This document shows, one piece after another, positions 8,047 through 16,665 of a stretch of DNA of 64,000 nucleotides. Source of the stretch: Actinomycetales bacterium (GTDB lineage Bacteria > Actinomycetota > Actinomycetes > Actinomycetales > Actinomycetaceae); assembly GCA_015655375.1 (NCBI GenBank), contig JAATFD010000040.1, positions 1 through 64,000 of the forward strand. The letters run 5' to 3'. Position 1 is the first letter of the stretch. Each line of letters opens with the position of its first letter. Both the position numbers and the translations under genes were made by a program. The notes below the pieces were generated by a model. That model did not search any database and was not told where the DNA came from. It was given only the letters and a program-made list of their open reading frames with translations.

Positions 8047-9804
8047 TCAGGCGCGGAGGGCGTGGCCGGGCCAAGAGCGGATCTTCGTGAGCACTGCGAC
8101 GCTGTGACGGTCCCACAGACGTCCGCCGATGACCACGCCACCCCACAGGAAGCCCACGGACCACACGAGGGCGACCGGCAGTGAGATCCAGGTGGGGACG
8201 GATCCCCATTGCGAGAACCCGAGCAGCGTCAGCGCAGGTGCACCCGCGACCATCGAGGCGAAGAACTCGCCCATCTGGATGGCCATCGAGCTGGCCATGT
8301 CGCCCGTCCCTTTCGTTGCCAGCGGCGAGATCCCCGGGGGTTGCACCGGATAGACCCAGCGGGCTCCGACGGCGAGGGCGATCCCGGTGGACACGGCGAA
8401 GATGACCAGGGTGGCCGCACACAGGTGAAGAATGGTCATGGGACCGAACTGCAGGAAAACCGCGCAGGCCACCATTGAGAGGGCGAACAGCGGTGCCATG
8501 ATCGCCAACGACCCGGCCAGCCTGCCCAGCCGTTCGTCCCGGCCTCGGATCTCGGAGGAGACGAGGATCCAGAATGCCGTCGAGTCGTACTGCGTGAGGG
8601 CGCCGATGATGCTGCCCATCATCAACGGCGAGAACGCCATGAAGAACAGCGCTGAACCAGAGCTGTTCGCGGCGATTCGTGTCATGGCAATCGCCATCAC
8701 CGTGAAGAGCACCGGTCCCGCCAGGCTTGTCGAGAGCCTCGGATCCGTGAGCCAGTAGATCTGAGTGCGCTGGGCCAGCGAGGCGGCCTGCGCCGACAGG
8801 CCCAGGTGTTGCCACTTCTCGACACCGCCGAACCAACGCTGAGCAGAGCTCGCGCGTTGGTGCCCCGCTGTTCCACCGTTCGCGTTCGCGTTTCCGGAGG
8901 TCGGGGCTGCGTCTCGGACTCGGTCGCGCGTGGCCCGGTCGGGATCGACGAGGTGGCGTCCGGCCCCCAGGGCTTCCTCGGCCTTGCGGCTGATCGACCT
9001 CGCGCGCCCCGCCATCGCCCAGGGCAGGACTCTCCGCCACAGACCGAACCCGAGGGCCAACGTCGCCAGCGCGATCGCGAACCGTGCGGCCGCGACCGCC
9101 CACCGCCCCTGTCCGATGGCCAGTGCCATCGCCCACGGTGCACCGATCGGTGTCCATCCGGCGACCTCGGCCGTCCTCGTGAGGAATGCGGGGTCGTAGG
9201 ACATGGTGAGCTGTTGGATCCACAGGCCCATCGGAGCGAGGACAACGAGGAACAGCAGCGTCGCGACGACATTGACGAGGTCGCGCCGCCCCGACGTCGC
9301 GTTCAGCCGGGCGCCCAGCCAAGTGGTCGACACCCGCGCCCACGTGAAGGCGATTGCCAGCCCGAGGGCGGCTCCGAGCAGCGCAGCCATCGCGGCAACC
9401 GGCTGGCCTCCGACCAGCCACGCCACCGTCGGGAGCAGGGCGAACAGCGTCGAGAACACACCGCCCAACCCGACAGGGGTCGCTGCGATCAGCCCGAGGG
9501 CGAGCCCGCGCGAGGGTCCCGTGTACGGCGCGAAGCGGCGCGGATCCAAGGTGTTGTCCAGGGAGGCGAAGACGATAGGCAGGAGGATCCACCCGGCGAT
9601 CAGCAAGGAGCCCGCCAGGACCAGGACGATCACGGCCTCCTGTGTGTGCCCCGAGGCTGCGATACCGACAACGGCCGCGAACGCACTCAGCACGATCGAC
9701 AGTCCCCACAGGAGTCCGAGGATCGTCACCACGAGGACCCAGGTCTGCCTCTTGATCCCATTCCATGTCATCAGGGCCTTGAGCCGGATCAGCTGTGCAA
9801 CCAC
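8047..9804 (-). CDS. ABC-2 type exporter, large permease subunit
   Basis: A hydrophobic protein of 585 residues with a dozen or so predicted membrane spans (for example WVLVVTILGLLWGLSIVLSA near the N-terminus and several Gly/Ala/Val-rich helices to the end). A central cytoplasmic-looking stretch rich in Arg, Asn and Gly (about residues 270-330) splits it into two halves. GTG 9804 is chosen because GAGGGG lies 5 nt upstream and the preceding codons are Arg-rich and not protein-like. It overlaps the end of the ATPase gene by 16 bp, so the two subunits are probably coupled. The substrate is unknown. Confidence 0.85.
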   Translation of the reverse strand: MVAQLIRLKALMTWNGIKRQTWVLVVTILGLLWGLSIVLSAFAAVVGIAASGHTQEAVIVLVLAGSLLIAGWILLPIVFASLDNTLDPRRFAPYTGPSRGLALGLIAATPVGLGGVFSTLFALLPTVAWLVGGQPVAAMAALLGAALGLAIAFTWARVSTTWLGARLNATSGRRDLVNVVATLLFLVVLAPMGLWIQQLTMSYDPAFLTRTAEVAGWTPIGAPWAMALAIGQGRWAVAAARFAIALATLALGFGLWRRVLPWAMAGRARSISRKAEEALGAGRHLVDPDRATRDRVRDAAPTSGNANANGGTAGHQRASSAQRWFGGVEKWQHLGLSAQAASLAQRTQIYWLTDPRLSTSLAGPVLFTVMAIAMTRIAANSSGSALFFMAFSPLMMGSIIGALTQYDSTAFWILVSSEIRGRDERLGRLAGSLAIMAPLFALSMVACAVFLQFGPMTILHLCAATLVIFAVSTGIALAVGARWVYPVQPPGISPLATKGTGDMASSMAIQMGEFFASMVAGAPALTLLGFSQWGSVPTWISLPVALVWSVGFLWGGVVIGGRLWDRHSVAVLTKIRSWPGHALRA

Positions 9805-10607
9805 GGGAGCCCCTCGTCGTTGTGGCGACCGCCGACCAGTTGGGCGAAGCGATCGTCGAGGTCCATGCCCGCGGCGACGTCGTCGGTCGTCCCGGCCACG
9901 AGGACGCGCCCGTGATCGATGACAGCGACATGCGTGCACAGCTTCTGGACGGTAGCCATGACGTGACTGGAGAGGATCACTGTCCCGCCTGAGGCGACGA
10001 AGGTCTGGAGGATCTGACGGATGTTCGACGAGGAGATGGGATCGACGGACTCAAAGGGCTCGTCGAGGACGACGACCGTGGGGGAGTGGATGAGTGCCGC
10101 GCCCAATGCGATCTTCTTGGTCATGCCGGCCGAGTAGTCGGCGATCAGGGTGCGTCCGGTCTCTCTGAGATCAAGGGCATTCAGCAGATCGGTGGTGCGC
10201 GAGCGGGCGGTCTCGCGGTCCAACCCGCGGAGCATCCCGACGTGGGTGAGGAAGTCGGGGCCGGAGAGTTTGTCGAGCAGCCGCATCCCGTCGGGCATGA
10301 CGCCGAGCAGCTTCTTCGCGGGCGTCGGCTCCGCCCAGATGTTGATCCCATGGACGTATGCGGTGCCGCGGTCCGGGGTGAGCAGGCCGGTCGCCATGGT
10401 CAGCATCGTGGTCTTGCCTGCGCCATTGGGGCCGACGATCCCATAGAAGGAACCGGTGGGGATGTCCAGGGACAGGTCGGCCACGGCGATCAGATTGTCG
10501 AAGACCTTGACGAGGCCGCGCACAGCGAGGGCGGGTGGTTCGGGGAGCGGCGGGGCCGAGGTCGCCTGCGGTGGTCGGTGATCCGGTGTCGCTGCGAGGG
10601 GGGCCAT
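9789..10607 (-). CDS. ABC exporter ATP-binding subunit
   Basis: A 272-residue ATPase with Walker A GPNGAGKTT, Q-loop region LGVMPDGMRLLD, Walker B VVVLDEPFESVDP and switch His in LSSHVM. The signature motif reads YSAGMTKK instead of LSGGQ, a divergent but known variant in ABC-2 exporters. The first 25 residues are a Pro/Ala-rich tail. It pairs with the membrane subunit immediately downstream. The set lies between nrdG and hemA, which gives no clue to its cargo. Confidence 0.9.
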   Translation of the reverse strand: MAPLAATPDHRPPQATSAPPLPEPPALAVRGLVKVFDNLIAVADLSLDIPTGSFYGIVGPNGAGKTTMLTMATGLLTPDRGTAYVHGINIWAEPTPAKKLLGVMPDGMRLLDKLSGPDFLTHVGMLRGLDRETARSRTTDLLNALDLRETGRTLIADYSAGMTKKIALGAALIHSPTVVVLDEPFESVDPISSSNIRQILQTFVASGGTVILSSHVMATVQKLCTHVAVIDHGRVLVAGTTDDVAAGMDLDDRFAQLVGGRHNDEGLPWLHS

Positions 10608-10638
10608 CGATAGTCCCTTCGAGTGAGTGGTTGTCCTG

Positions 10639-11913
10639 TCACTTTAGCCGGTCGGATTTGGCGTCCTGCGGGCGGACATCCATCACGAGGCTCAGAGCCT
10701 CCATGTATCGCGCGGTCTGGCCGTTGCGTGCGGCCTCGTGGGCCTGCGTCAGTGTCGTGTGCAGGAGCCGTGCTCCCACGTGGCGGAGTGCTCGGTGAAC
10801 CTGGTCGACGGGGATCGCGTCCGGTTCCTGTCCGACGGAGGGTTCGTGGCGTGGACGCAGGCGCGCGATCTCGTCCTCCACGATCGCCCCGACGTGTTCG
10901 CGCAGGGCCAGCACCGCAGCGTCGATGTTTCGGGCGCGCTCGTCTCGGCAGAAGTCGGCGACCGCCTGATCGACGACCTTCGCTGCCTCGTCCGTGCGCG
11001 CATGATCGGCAGGGGGAACGAGGTGCTGGATGGTGCTCAGTCCCATGCGGAAGACCCCGGGAGACCCCGTGTAGGGAGCGGTGTCGCCGGTGAGTGAGAG
11101 GTCCAGGATGGCCAGGGCTGCCCGGTCGGGGCCTCGCCGAGCCAGTGCCTGGTTCACCAGTGAATCCGTCAGAACCGGTACTCCGATTCCTCGACAGGCC
11201 ACGACGAGGTCGGACTCGGTGAGAGCATCGGGAAGGTCGCTCGCCGTGAGGGCGTCAATACCGTGTCCACGTGCGAAGACCTCGGCGCGTCCCGATGCGG
11301 AATGCACTCGGATGTGCCGGACGCCCAAGCTCTGTAGGCGTGTGACGACCGCTCCTGCATAGGACCCGGTTCCGAACAGCAGTGCGTGGCACTGTGTCCA
11401 GGTGGGTAGGTGACACGCCATCAGGTCCAGTCCTGCTGCAACGACGGATCGACCGGTGCCGGAGAGCCCGACCTCTCGATCGATGCGGCGTGAGACCGCT
11501 GAGGCTCGACCGGCTGCTCGGGCGAGCGCTGGGGACAGCGTGTCGCGTTGGCGGGCCGCTGCTGTGGCTCGGCGGAGTTGACCGGCGATCTCGCGCTCGC
11601 CGACCACCAACGAGTCCAGGCCGGAGGCCGTGCGGAACAGGCGGCGGATCGCAGCGGCGCCCTCTCGATGTCGCGTTGTCGGGCCGAGGGCGGGGCCGGT
11701 CTTCGCGGGAACGGCCGAGGCACCGTCGTTGGCGAGGTCGACGTAGATGTCGACCCGGTTGCAGGTGGACAACACGAAGAACCCCACCACGGCGGGATCT
11801 TCTTCGAGCGACCGGCCGACGGCATCGACAGCGGCCGAGGCGTGAGCGACGGCCTCGAGTCCTTGGTCCACGTGATCGACCGTGAAAACATGAATTGTCA
11901 CAATGTCGTTCAT
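10639..11913 (-). CDS. hemA: Glutamyl-tRNA reductase
   Basis: HemA reduces glutamyl-tRNA(Glu) to glutamate-1-semialdehyde, the committed step of C5 tetrapyrrole synthesis. The catalytic cysteine is in VLSTCNRVDIYVD (C51), followed by the family's LVVGEREIAGQL, the NADPH-binding segment (LLFGTGSYAGAVVTRL), and a C-terminal helical dimerisation part. The 424 residues match the family. It is divergent from hemE, so the 80-110 bp between them hold both promoters. The NADPH loop reads GTGSYA rather than the usual GAGxxx form, a small deviation. Confidence 0.95.
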   Translation of the reverse strand: MNDIVTIHVFTVDHVDQGLEAVAHASAAVDAVGRSLEEDPAVVGFFVLSTCNRVDIYVDLANDGASAVPAKTGPALGPTTRHREGAAAIRRLFRTASGLDSLVVGEREIAGQLRRATAAARQRDTLSPALARAAGRASAVSRRIDREVGLSGTGRSVVAAGLDLMACHLPTWTQCHALLFGTGSYAGAVVTRLQSLGVRHIRVHSASGRAEVFARGHGIDALTASDLPDALTESDLVVACRGIGVPVLTDSLVNQALARRGPDRAALAILDLSLTGDTAPYTGSPGVFRMGLSTIQHLVPPADHARTDEAAKVVDQAVADFCRDERARNIDAAVLALREHVGAIVEDEIARLRPRHEPSVGQEPDAIPVDQVHRALRHVGARLLHTTLTQAHEAARNGQTARYMEALSLVMDVRPQDAKSDRLK

Positions 11914-11958
11914 TCAACCACCGCTCACTGTCATTCTCCAATTGCTGGATCCTGCGAT

Positions 11959-11987
11959 TTGACAGGCATGTTGAGGTCGATTTCCAT
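11959..11987 (+). promoter_or_regulatory. Candidate hemE promoter
   Basis: A perfect -35 hexamer TTGACA (11959-11964) is followed after 17 nt by TTCCAT (11982-11987), which ends 6 nt before ATG 11994. The -10 match is weak, but the spacing equals that of the leaderless genes here. Confidence 0.4.
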
Positions 11988-11993
11988 AGGGGC

Positions 11994-13226
11994 ATGGTCG
12001 AAAAGAGCGGTCGGTCGGAAATGAGACTCCGAAAGACGTTTTCTGACGCTGACTCCAGAAAAGGATCTGACGCCCGATTCGGAAAACGATCTGACATTCT
12101 TGTCGGAAAAAACGATGGACGAGTCGACAATCCCCCGGTCGGGCGGGGGCCCGATGAGCCACTGCTGCTGCGCGCGCTCGACGGGAGCGGGACGGCACGC
12201 CCTCCCGTGTGGTTTATGCGGCAGGCGGGTCGATCGCTGCCGGAGTACCGAGCGTTGCGCGCTCGTAGTGGCCTGACGATGCTGGACGCTTGTGTGGATC
12301 CGGGGTTTGTCATCGAGGCGACCCTGCAGCCGGTTCGCCGCCACGGAGTGGATGCCGCGATTCTCTTCTCCGACATCATGTGCCCCCTGCGGCTGGCCGG
12401 CGTCGACGTGGAGATCGAGCCGGGAACGGGCCCGGTTCTGCGTCGACCCGTGCGTGACCGGGCGGCGGTGGAATGCCTGTATTCGGCGCATCCCGATGTT
12501 CGGGTGCGTCCGGGACTCGAGGCCATCACTCGAGCCGTGAGCGGAGTGGTCGATCGTCTCCGAGCTCCGGTGGGGACGGCATGGACACCGCTCATTGCCT
12601 TCGGTGGTGCGCCCTTCACTCTGGCGGCCTACATGGTGGAGGGGCGTCCCTCGCGCGACCATCTCTCGGCTCGGACTCTGATGCATGCAGATCCCGTCGC
12701 GTGGGAGCGGCTCATGACGTGGTGTGCCATGATCACGGGTGATTTCATCGCGGCCCAGGTGAGCGCCGGGGCGTGTGTCGTCCAGCTGTTCGATTCGTGG
12801 GCGGGATCATTGTCAATTGCCGATTATAGTAAGTATGTCCTGCCTTATTCTTCGATGATCATTTCCCGAGTTTCTGAAGTTGTTTCTCCAACGACACGTC
12901 GCCGGGCTCCACTGATCCATTTCGGTGTGGTGGGAGCAGATCTTCTTCCGGCCCTTCGCGAGGCTGGAGGCGATGCCTTCGGAATCGATCATCGCCTTGG
13001 TCTGGACACGGCGTCAGAAATACTCAGGGAGAGAGATCCAGTGCAGGGGAACATCGATCCGTCCTACCTATTCGCCCCCCGCGAGGTCCTCGATGCCCAC
13101 GTCGCCGACGTCATCGAACGGGGAAGATCCGCGCCCGGGCACATCCTCAATCTGGGACACGGTGTGCCGGCGAGCTCCGACCCGGATGTCCTCACCCACA
13201 TCGTCCGCTTGGCCCACGAGGCATGA
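11994..13226 (+). CDS. hemE: Uroporphyrinogen decarboxylase
   Basis: HemE removes four carboxyl groups from uroporphyrinogen III to give coproporphyrinogen III. The core starts with PPVWFMRQAGRSLPEYR and continues with ILFSDIMCPL, APFTLAAYMVEG and QLFDSWAGSL, all family hallmarks. About 60-70 residues precede that core, against roughly 20 in typical HemE. No ATG, GTG or TTG lies between ATG 12021 and the core, so an N-terminal extension is unavoidable; ATG 11994 or 12021 are the choices. The extension is built from repeats resembling GKRSD and uses codons (AGA, AAA, GGA, TCT) unlike the rest of the gene. The end overlaps hemY-hemC by ATGA. Confidence 0.93.
   Translation: MVEKSGRSEMRLRKTFSDADSRKGSDARFGKRSDILVGKNDGRVDNPPVGRGPDEPLLLRALDGSGTARPPVWFMRQAGRSLPEYRALRARSGLTMLDACVDPGFVIEATLQPVRRHGVDAAILFSDIMCPLRLAGVDVEIEPGTGPVLRRPVRDRAAVECLYSAHPDVRVRPGLEAITRAVSGVVDRLRAPVGTAWTPLIAFGGAPFTLAAYMVEGRPSRDHLSARTLMHADPVAWERLMTWCAMITGDFIAAQVSAGACVVQLFDSWAGSLSIADYSKYVLPYSSMIISRVSEVVSPTTRRRAPLIHFGVVGADLLPALREAGGDAFGIDHRLGLDTASEILRERDPVQGNIDPSYLFAPREVLDAHVADVIERGRSAPGHILNLGHGVPASSDPDVLTHIVRLAHEA
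12035..12120 (+). repeat. Imperfect 24-26 bp repeats in the hemE leader or N-terminal extension
   Basis: GATCTGAC occurs at 12064-12071 and 12088-12095, each preceded by a GAAAA-type run, with a related CGATGGAC at 12113-12120 and TTCTGACG at 12041-12048. The stretch is AT-richer than its surroundings. It could encode a repetitive linker or be a regulatory array. Confidence 0.5.
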
Positions 13227-15778
13227 GCGCCATGAACGAACTGACGGCTGCGACCATCGCGCGAGCGGACGCCCTCGTGATCGGGGGTGGCATCGCTGGA
13301 CTGTCTGCGGCGTGGGAACTGACGCGACGCGGCCTGCGTCCCCTTCTTATCGAGGCGCGGGGATACCTCGGCGGCAGAATCGCCTCGGGGCGCGTCGGTG
13401 GTCTGGAGATCGACCTCGGTGGGGAGGATTTTGCCGGTCGGGGGACGCAGACGCGGGCGATGGCGGAAGAGCTCGGGCTGCCTGTCGTGGAGCCGCAGGG
13501 CGGGGGAGCTCGCGTGTTTCTGCCGCCGCTTCCCGGGTCGGCGCGCCGTCACTGGGGTCTTCATCCCTTTCCCGCGAACTCGATGATGGGAATCCCGGCG
13601 GATCCGACCGCGCCCGACGTCGCTGCGGTGGTCGGAACAGAGGGCGCGCGACGTGCGTCCGAGGACCTGGACATGGATCGGAGCGTCGGTCGCGGCTGCG
13701 CGGACGTGGCGTCTCTTGTCAGGGCACGGATGGGCGAGGCCGTGCTTGAGCGTCTCGTTCGGCCCATGGTGGCGGGAATCCATACCAGTGAACCCGAGAA
13801 CCAGGATGTCGACACCGTCCTGCCGGGCATCCGCGAGGCAATGGACCAGACCGGCTCGCTGGCCGGGGCGGTGACGCGGATCCGGGGCGGGTCCCGCGGA
13901 GAACGGTATCCGGGCGCGCTGTCGGTCGAGGGTGGGATGTTCCGGCTGATCGACCGACTTGTCACCGCGATCGAGGCTGCGGGTGGGCAGGTGCGGACGC
14001 GGACCGGTGCCCGGGAACTGCGTCGCGGACAGGAATCGGGTGCCTGGGAGGTGACGATCGCTCCGACGCGACGTGGCCCGACGCCGGCCTCCGAACCGAC
14101 ACCGGTCGGTGAGAGCACCGTCGTGAGTGCGCCGCGAGTGATCATCGCCTGCTCACCGGAGGCTGCCGGACGCCTGTTGCGCGGTGTCCCGGGCGTCGAT
14201 GCGCAGGTGCTGGTGTCCCCGGGCGCGCCGGTGACGCGGGGATTCCTGGTGGTGCGCGCACGCGGGCTGGACACTCACCCTGTTGGGTCGGGCCTGTTGG
14301 TCGCCTCCTCGTCGACGTCTCGAGCACCGGTCGGCGTACGGGCGCTGTCGCATCTGTCGGCGAAGTGGCCCTGGTTGGGCGAAGAAGCGATCCGGCTCCA
14401 TGGCCCGGGCGCCCACGTCTTACGGGTCTCGGCTGCGACACTGGCACCCGATGTCGGCGAGTGGATGTGCGACGTCTCGGTCCTGACTGGGGTGGATCTG
14501 GGGCTCGGCGACCTGATCGATCAGCGGATCGTGCACTGGGACGGGTCATTGCCGCCGTTCACCCCACGCGATCGGGTCCGTGCAGCACGGCTGGTGGAGG
14601 CCGTCGAACGGTGCGGCGGAGTGGGTCTGACCGGTGCGTGGATGTCGGGGAGTGGAATCTCCGCGGTGGTGGCCCATGCTCGTGCGACGGGGCGTCGCGT
14701 GGCCGACGACCCGGTGTGGAGGATGGCAACTGAGCCTGTGACGAAAGTCGCTGCGAGTGCGCCCTCCTCCGGCGAAAGCCCCGCATCGCGCCCGGCGCGG
14801 ATCCTTCGCTTGGGGACGCGTGGTTCCAAACTGGCCATGGTCCAGTCCGCGCAGGTGGCGCGGAGCCTCGAAGCGATCGGAGCGACGCGAGGCGCCCCGG
14901 TGCGGATCGAGCTGGTGAAGATCCGCACGCATGGGGACATCGATCGGTCCCCCCTGCGGCGACAGGGGGGAGGGATCTTCGTCGCACGCCTGCGGGAGGC
15001 TCTGCGCGAGGGCGAATGCGACCTGGCGGTCCACTCGCTGAAAGATCTGCCGGTGGACCCGGTCGAAGGGATCCGCATCGCGGCAGTACCTCATCGGGAA
15101 GACCCTCGCGACGTGCTGTGCGGCCGTGAGGGACGTGCACTGTCGGATCTTCCAGCCTCGCCCCGTATCGCCACGGGATCGGTGCGCCGAGCCGCGCAGG
15201 TGATGCTGTTGCGGCCTGATGCGCGCATTGTCGACATCCGTGGAAACGTGCCCACCCGCCTCGCGCGGGTCGGCGAGGACGTCGATGGTGTGATCGTGGC
15301 GGCCGCCGGTGTGCGGCGCCTGGGGCTGAGTGAGGCGATCACCGAGTTCTTCGATCCGTCTCGGATGCTGAGCGCTGCCGGCCAGGGGGCGCTGGCCGTG
15401 GAGATCGCCGACGACGCGGATCCGCAACTCGCACGTCTGGTGGAGGCTCTCGACGACGGGGCCTCGCGTCTGAGCATCGAGGCGGAGCGCTCCGTGATGC
15501 GGACGCTGGGCGCAGGATGCGCCGCGCCCGTCGGTGCGCTCGCCGCCCTCGTCGACGGGTCGTTGCGCCTTGTCGCAGGGGTCGCGCCCCTCGACGGGAC
15601 TGCGATGGTTCTGCGGAATCGGCGCATCGACCTCGGTGAGGACCCTGCCCGGGCCGCGGCGGACGCGGACCGACTGGGGCGAGACCTAGCGCATGATCTG
15701 CTGGCGGCGGGAGTTTTTCGGATCGCCGATCTGTCCGCATCGGCTGTGGAGCACCTTCCGGGCGAAGTCCGGCCATGA
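13223..15778 (+). CDS. Fusion of coproporphyrinogen/protoporphyrinogen oxidase (HemY) and porphobilinogen deaminase (HemC)
   Basis: One 851-residue frame holds two enzymes. Residues 1 to about 500 are an FAD-dependent oxidase: nucleotide-binding VIGGGIAGLSAAWEL, EARGYLGGRI, and the C-terminal flavin segment GVGLTGAWMSGSGI. From about residue 525 it is hydroxymethylbilane synthase: LRLGTRGSKLAMVQ, HSLKDLPV, TGSVRRAAQV, RGNVPTRL, and cofactor loop GAGCAAPVGA with Cys766, which binds dipyrromethane. The join is a Ser/Ala/Pro-rich linker near 500-525 with no stop. An internal ATG at 14723 lacks a spaced ribosome binding site. Actinobacterial HemY usually oxidises coproporphyrinogen, so the coproporphyrin-dependent route is likely. 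Both junctions with neighbours are ATGA overlaps. Confidence 0.95.
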   Translation: MSAMNELTAATIARADALVIGGGIAGLSAAWELTRRGLRPLLIEARGYLGGRIASGRVGGLEIDLGGEDFAGRGTQTRAMAEELGLPVVEPQGGGARVFLPPLPGSARRHWGLHPFPANSMMGIPADPTAPDVAAVVGTEGARRASEDLDMDRSVGRGCADVASLVRARMGEAVLERLVRPMVAGIHTSEPENQDVDTVLPGIREAMDQTGSLAGAVTRIRGGSRGERYPGALSVEGGMFRLIDRLVTAIEAAGGQVRTRTGARELRRGQESGAWEVTIAPTRRGPTPASEPTPVGESTVVSAPRVIIACSPEAAGRLLRGVPGVDAQVLVSPGAPVTRGFLVVRARGLDTHPVGSGLLVASSSTSRAPVGVRALSHLSAKWPWLGEEAIRLHGPGAHVLRVSAATLAPDVGEWMCDVSVLTGVDLGLGDLIDQRIVHWDGSLPPFTPRDRVRAARLVEAVERCGGVGLTGAWMSGSGISAVVAHARATGRRVADDPVWRMATEPVTKVAASAPSSGESPASRPARILRLGTRGSKLAMVQSAQVARSLEAIGATRGAPVRIELVKIRTHGDIDRSPLRRQGGGIFVARLREALREGECDLAVHSLKDLPVDPVEGIRIAAVPHREDPRDVLCGREGRALSDLPASPRIATGSVRRAAQVMLLRPDARIVDIRGNVPTRLARVGEDVDGVIVAAAGVRRLGLSEAITEFFDPSRMLSAAGQGALAVEIADDADPQLARLVEALDDGASRLSIEAERSVMRTLGAGCAAPVGALAALVDGSLRLVAGVAPLDGTAMVLRNRRIDLGEDPARAAADADRLGRDLAHDLLAAGVFRIADLSASAVEHLPGEVRP

Positions 15779-16665
15779 GCGCGTCCACCGACTCCCGCGC
15801 CCTGGACGGGCGGACGGTCCTGGTGCCTCGTGCCGAGGACGCGTCCCGCGCCGATTCGATTGCCGCCGCGTTGCGCGAAGCCGGAGCTGCGGTGGTGTCT
15901 GCTGCGCTGACACGCACTGTCAGCGGAGATGTGGAGGGTCTGGCGCGCAGTGTCGAAGCCCTGGCCCGTGGGGACTACCGTTGGCTTGTCCTCACTTCGG
16001 CGCGCACAGTGGCAGCCCTGCTTGGGGCGTCGCCGGGGACCGAGCTCTTCGGGTGCGCTCGGCGGCGGGGAACGCAAATTGCTGCCGTCGGAGAGGCCAC
16101 GGCCGGTGCCGTGACACGGGCCGGCGGGAGGGTCGATGCGATCGGGGGCGGTTCGGCTCGTGCTTTGCTGGCACTTCCCGCCCTCGCCGATGGTCCCGGC
16201 AGCCCTGACAACTCCCACTCAGCGGAGTCAGGGAGCCCGAGCAACGAGGCGAACCTGTTGCTGCCCTGCTCCCGCCGGGCGACGCCGGCGCTGGAGGACG
16301 GGCTCACCGCAGCGGGCTGGCACGTCACGTGCGTGGAGGCCTACGACCACGTTCCGGTTGATCCGGCGGGTCTGCCAGACGGGCTCGCCTCGCTGTGGCA
16401 GCACGGTGGGATCGATGCCGTGGTGATCACCTCGGGATCGACGGCTCGTGCCGCCGTGACCCTGTGGGGACATCCGTCCCCCGCCGTTCGGATCGTGGCG
16501 ATCGGGGCTTCGACGGCGCAGGCGGCGATCCACTGCGGCCTGACCGTTGACGGGATCGCCGATGCGGCCACACCTCGAGCATTGTGCGACGCCGTTGTCC
16601 GTACGTGCGTTCCCGATGCCGTTCATCCATCCATGTCCTGCCCCAGAGAGGAACACCATCAATGA
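15775..16665 (+). CDS. hemD: Uroporphyrinogen-III synthase
   Basis: HemD closes and inverts ring D of hydroxymethylbilane to give uroporphyrinogen III. The family is poorly conserved. Here GRTVLVPRAEDAS at the N-terminus, LVLTSARTVAAL, a two-lobe layout and VVITSGSTARAAVTLWG in the second lobe fit it, and its place directly after the HemC domain is the usual one. The 296 residues are slightly long, with an Asn/Ser-rich insert around residues 142-160. The start overlaps the upstream stop (ATGA) and the end overlaps hemB. Confidence 0.88.
   Translation: MSASTDSRALDGRTVLVPRAEDASRADSIAAALREAGAAVVSAALTRTVSGDVEGLARSVEALARGDYRWLVLTSARTVAALLGASPGTELFGCARRRGTQIAAVGEATAGAVTRAGGRVDAIGGGSARALLALPALADGPGSPDNSHSAESGSPSNEANLLLPCSRRATPALEDGLTAAGWHVTCVEAYDHVPVDPAGLPDGLASLWQHGGIDAVVITSGSTARAAVTLWGHPSPAVRIVAIGASTAQAAIHCGLTVDGIADAATPRALCDAVVRTCVPDAVHPSMSCPREEHHQ

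Noticed and set aside
7967-9931. Arg/Pro-rich open frame opposite or out of phase with the exporter permease
   Set aside because: It has no hydrophobic or enzymatic signature, while the other minus-strand frame encodes a coherent multi-span permease with a ribosome binding site.
14723-14725. Separate start of hemC at the internal ATG
   Set aside because: GGAGG directly abuts the ATG with no spacing, the frame from hemY is unbroken, and a linker-like sequence joins the domains. It cannot be fully excluded without protein data.
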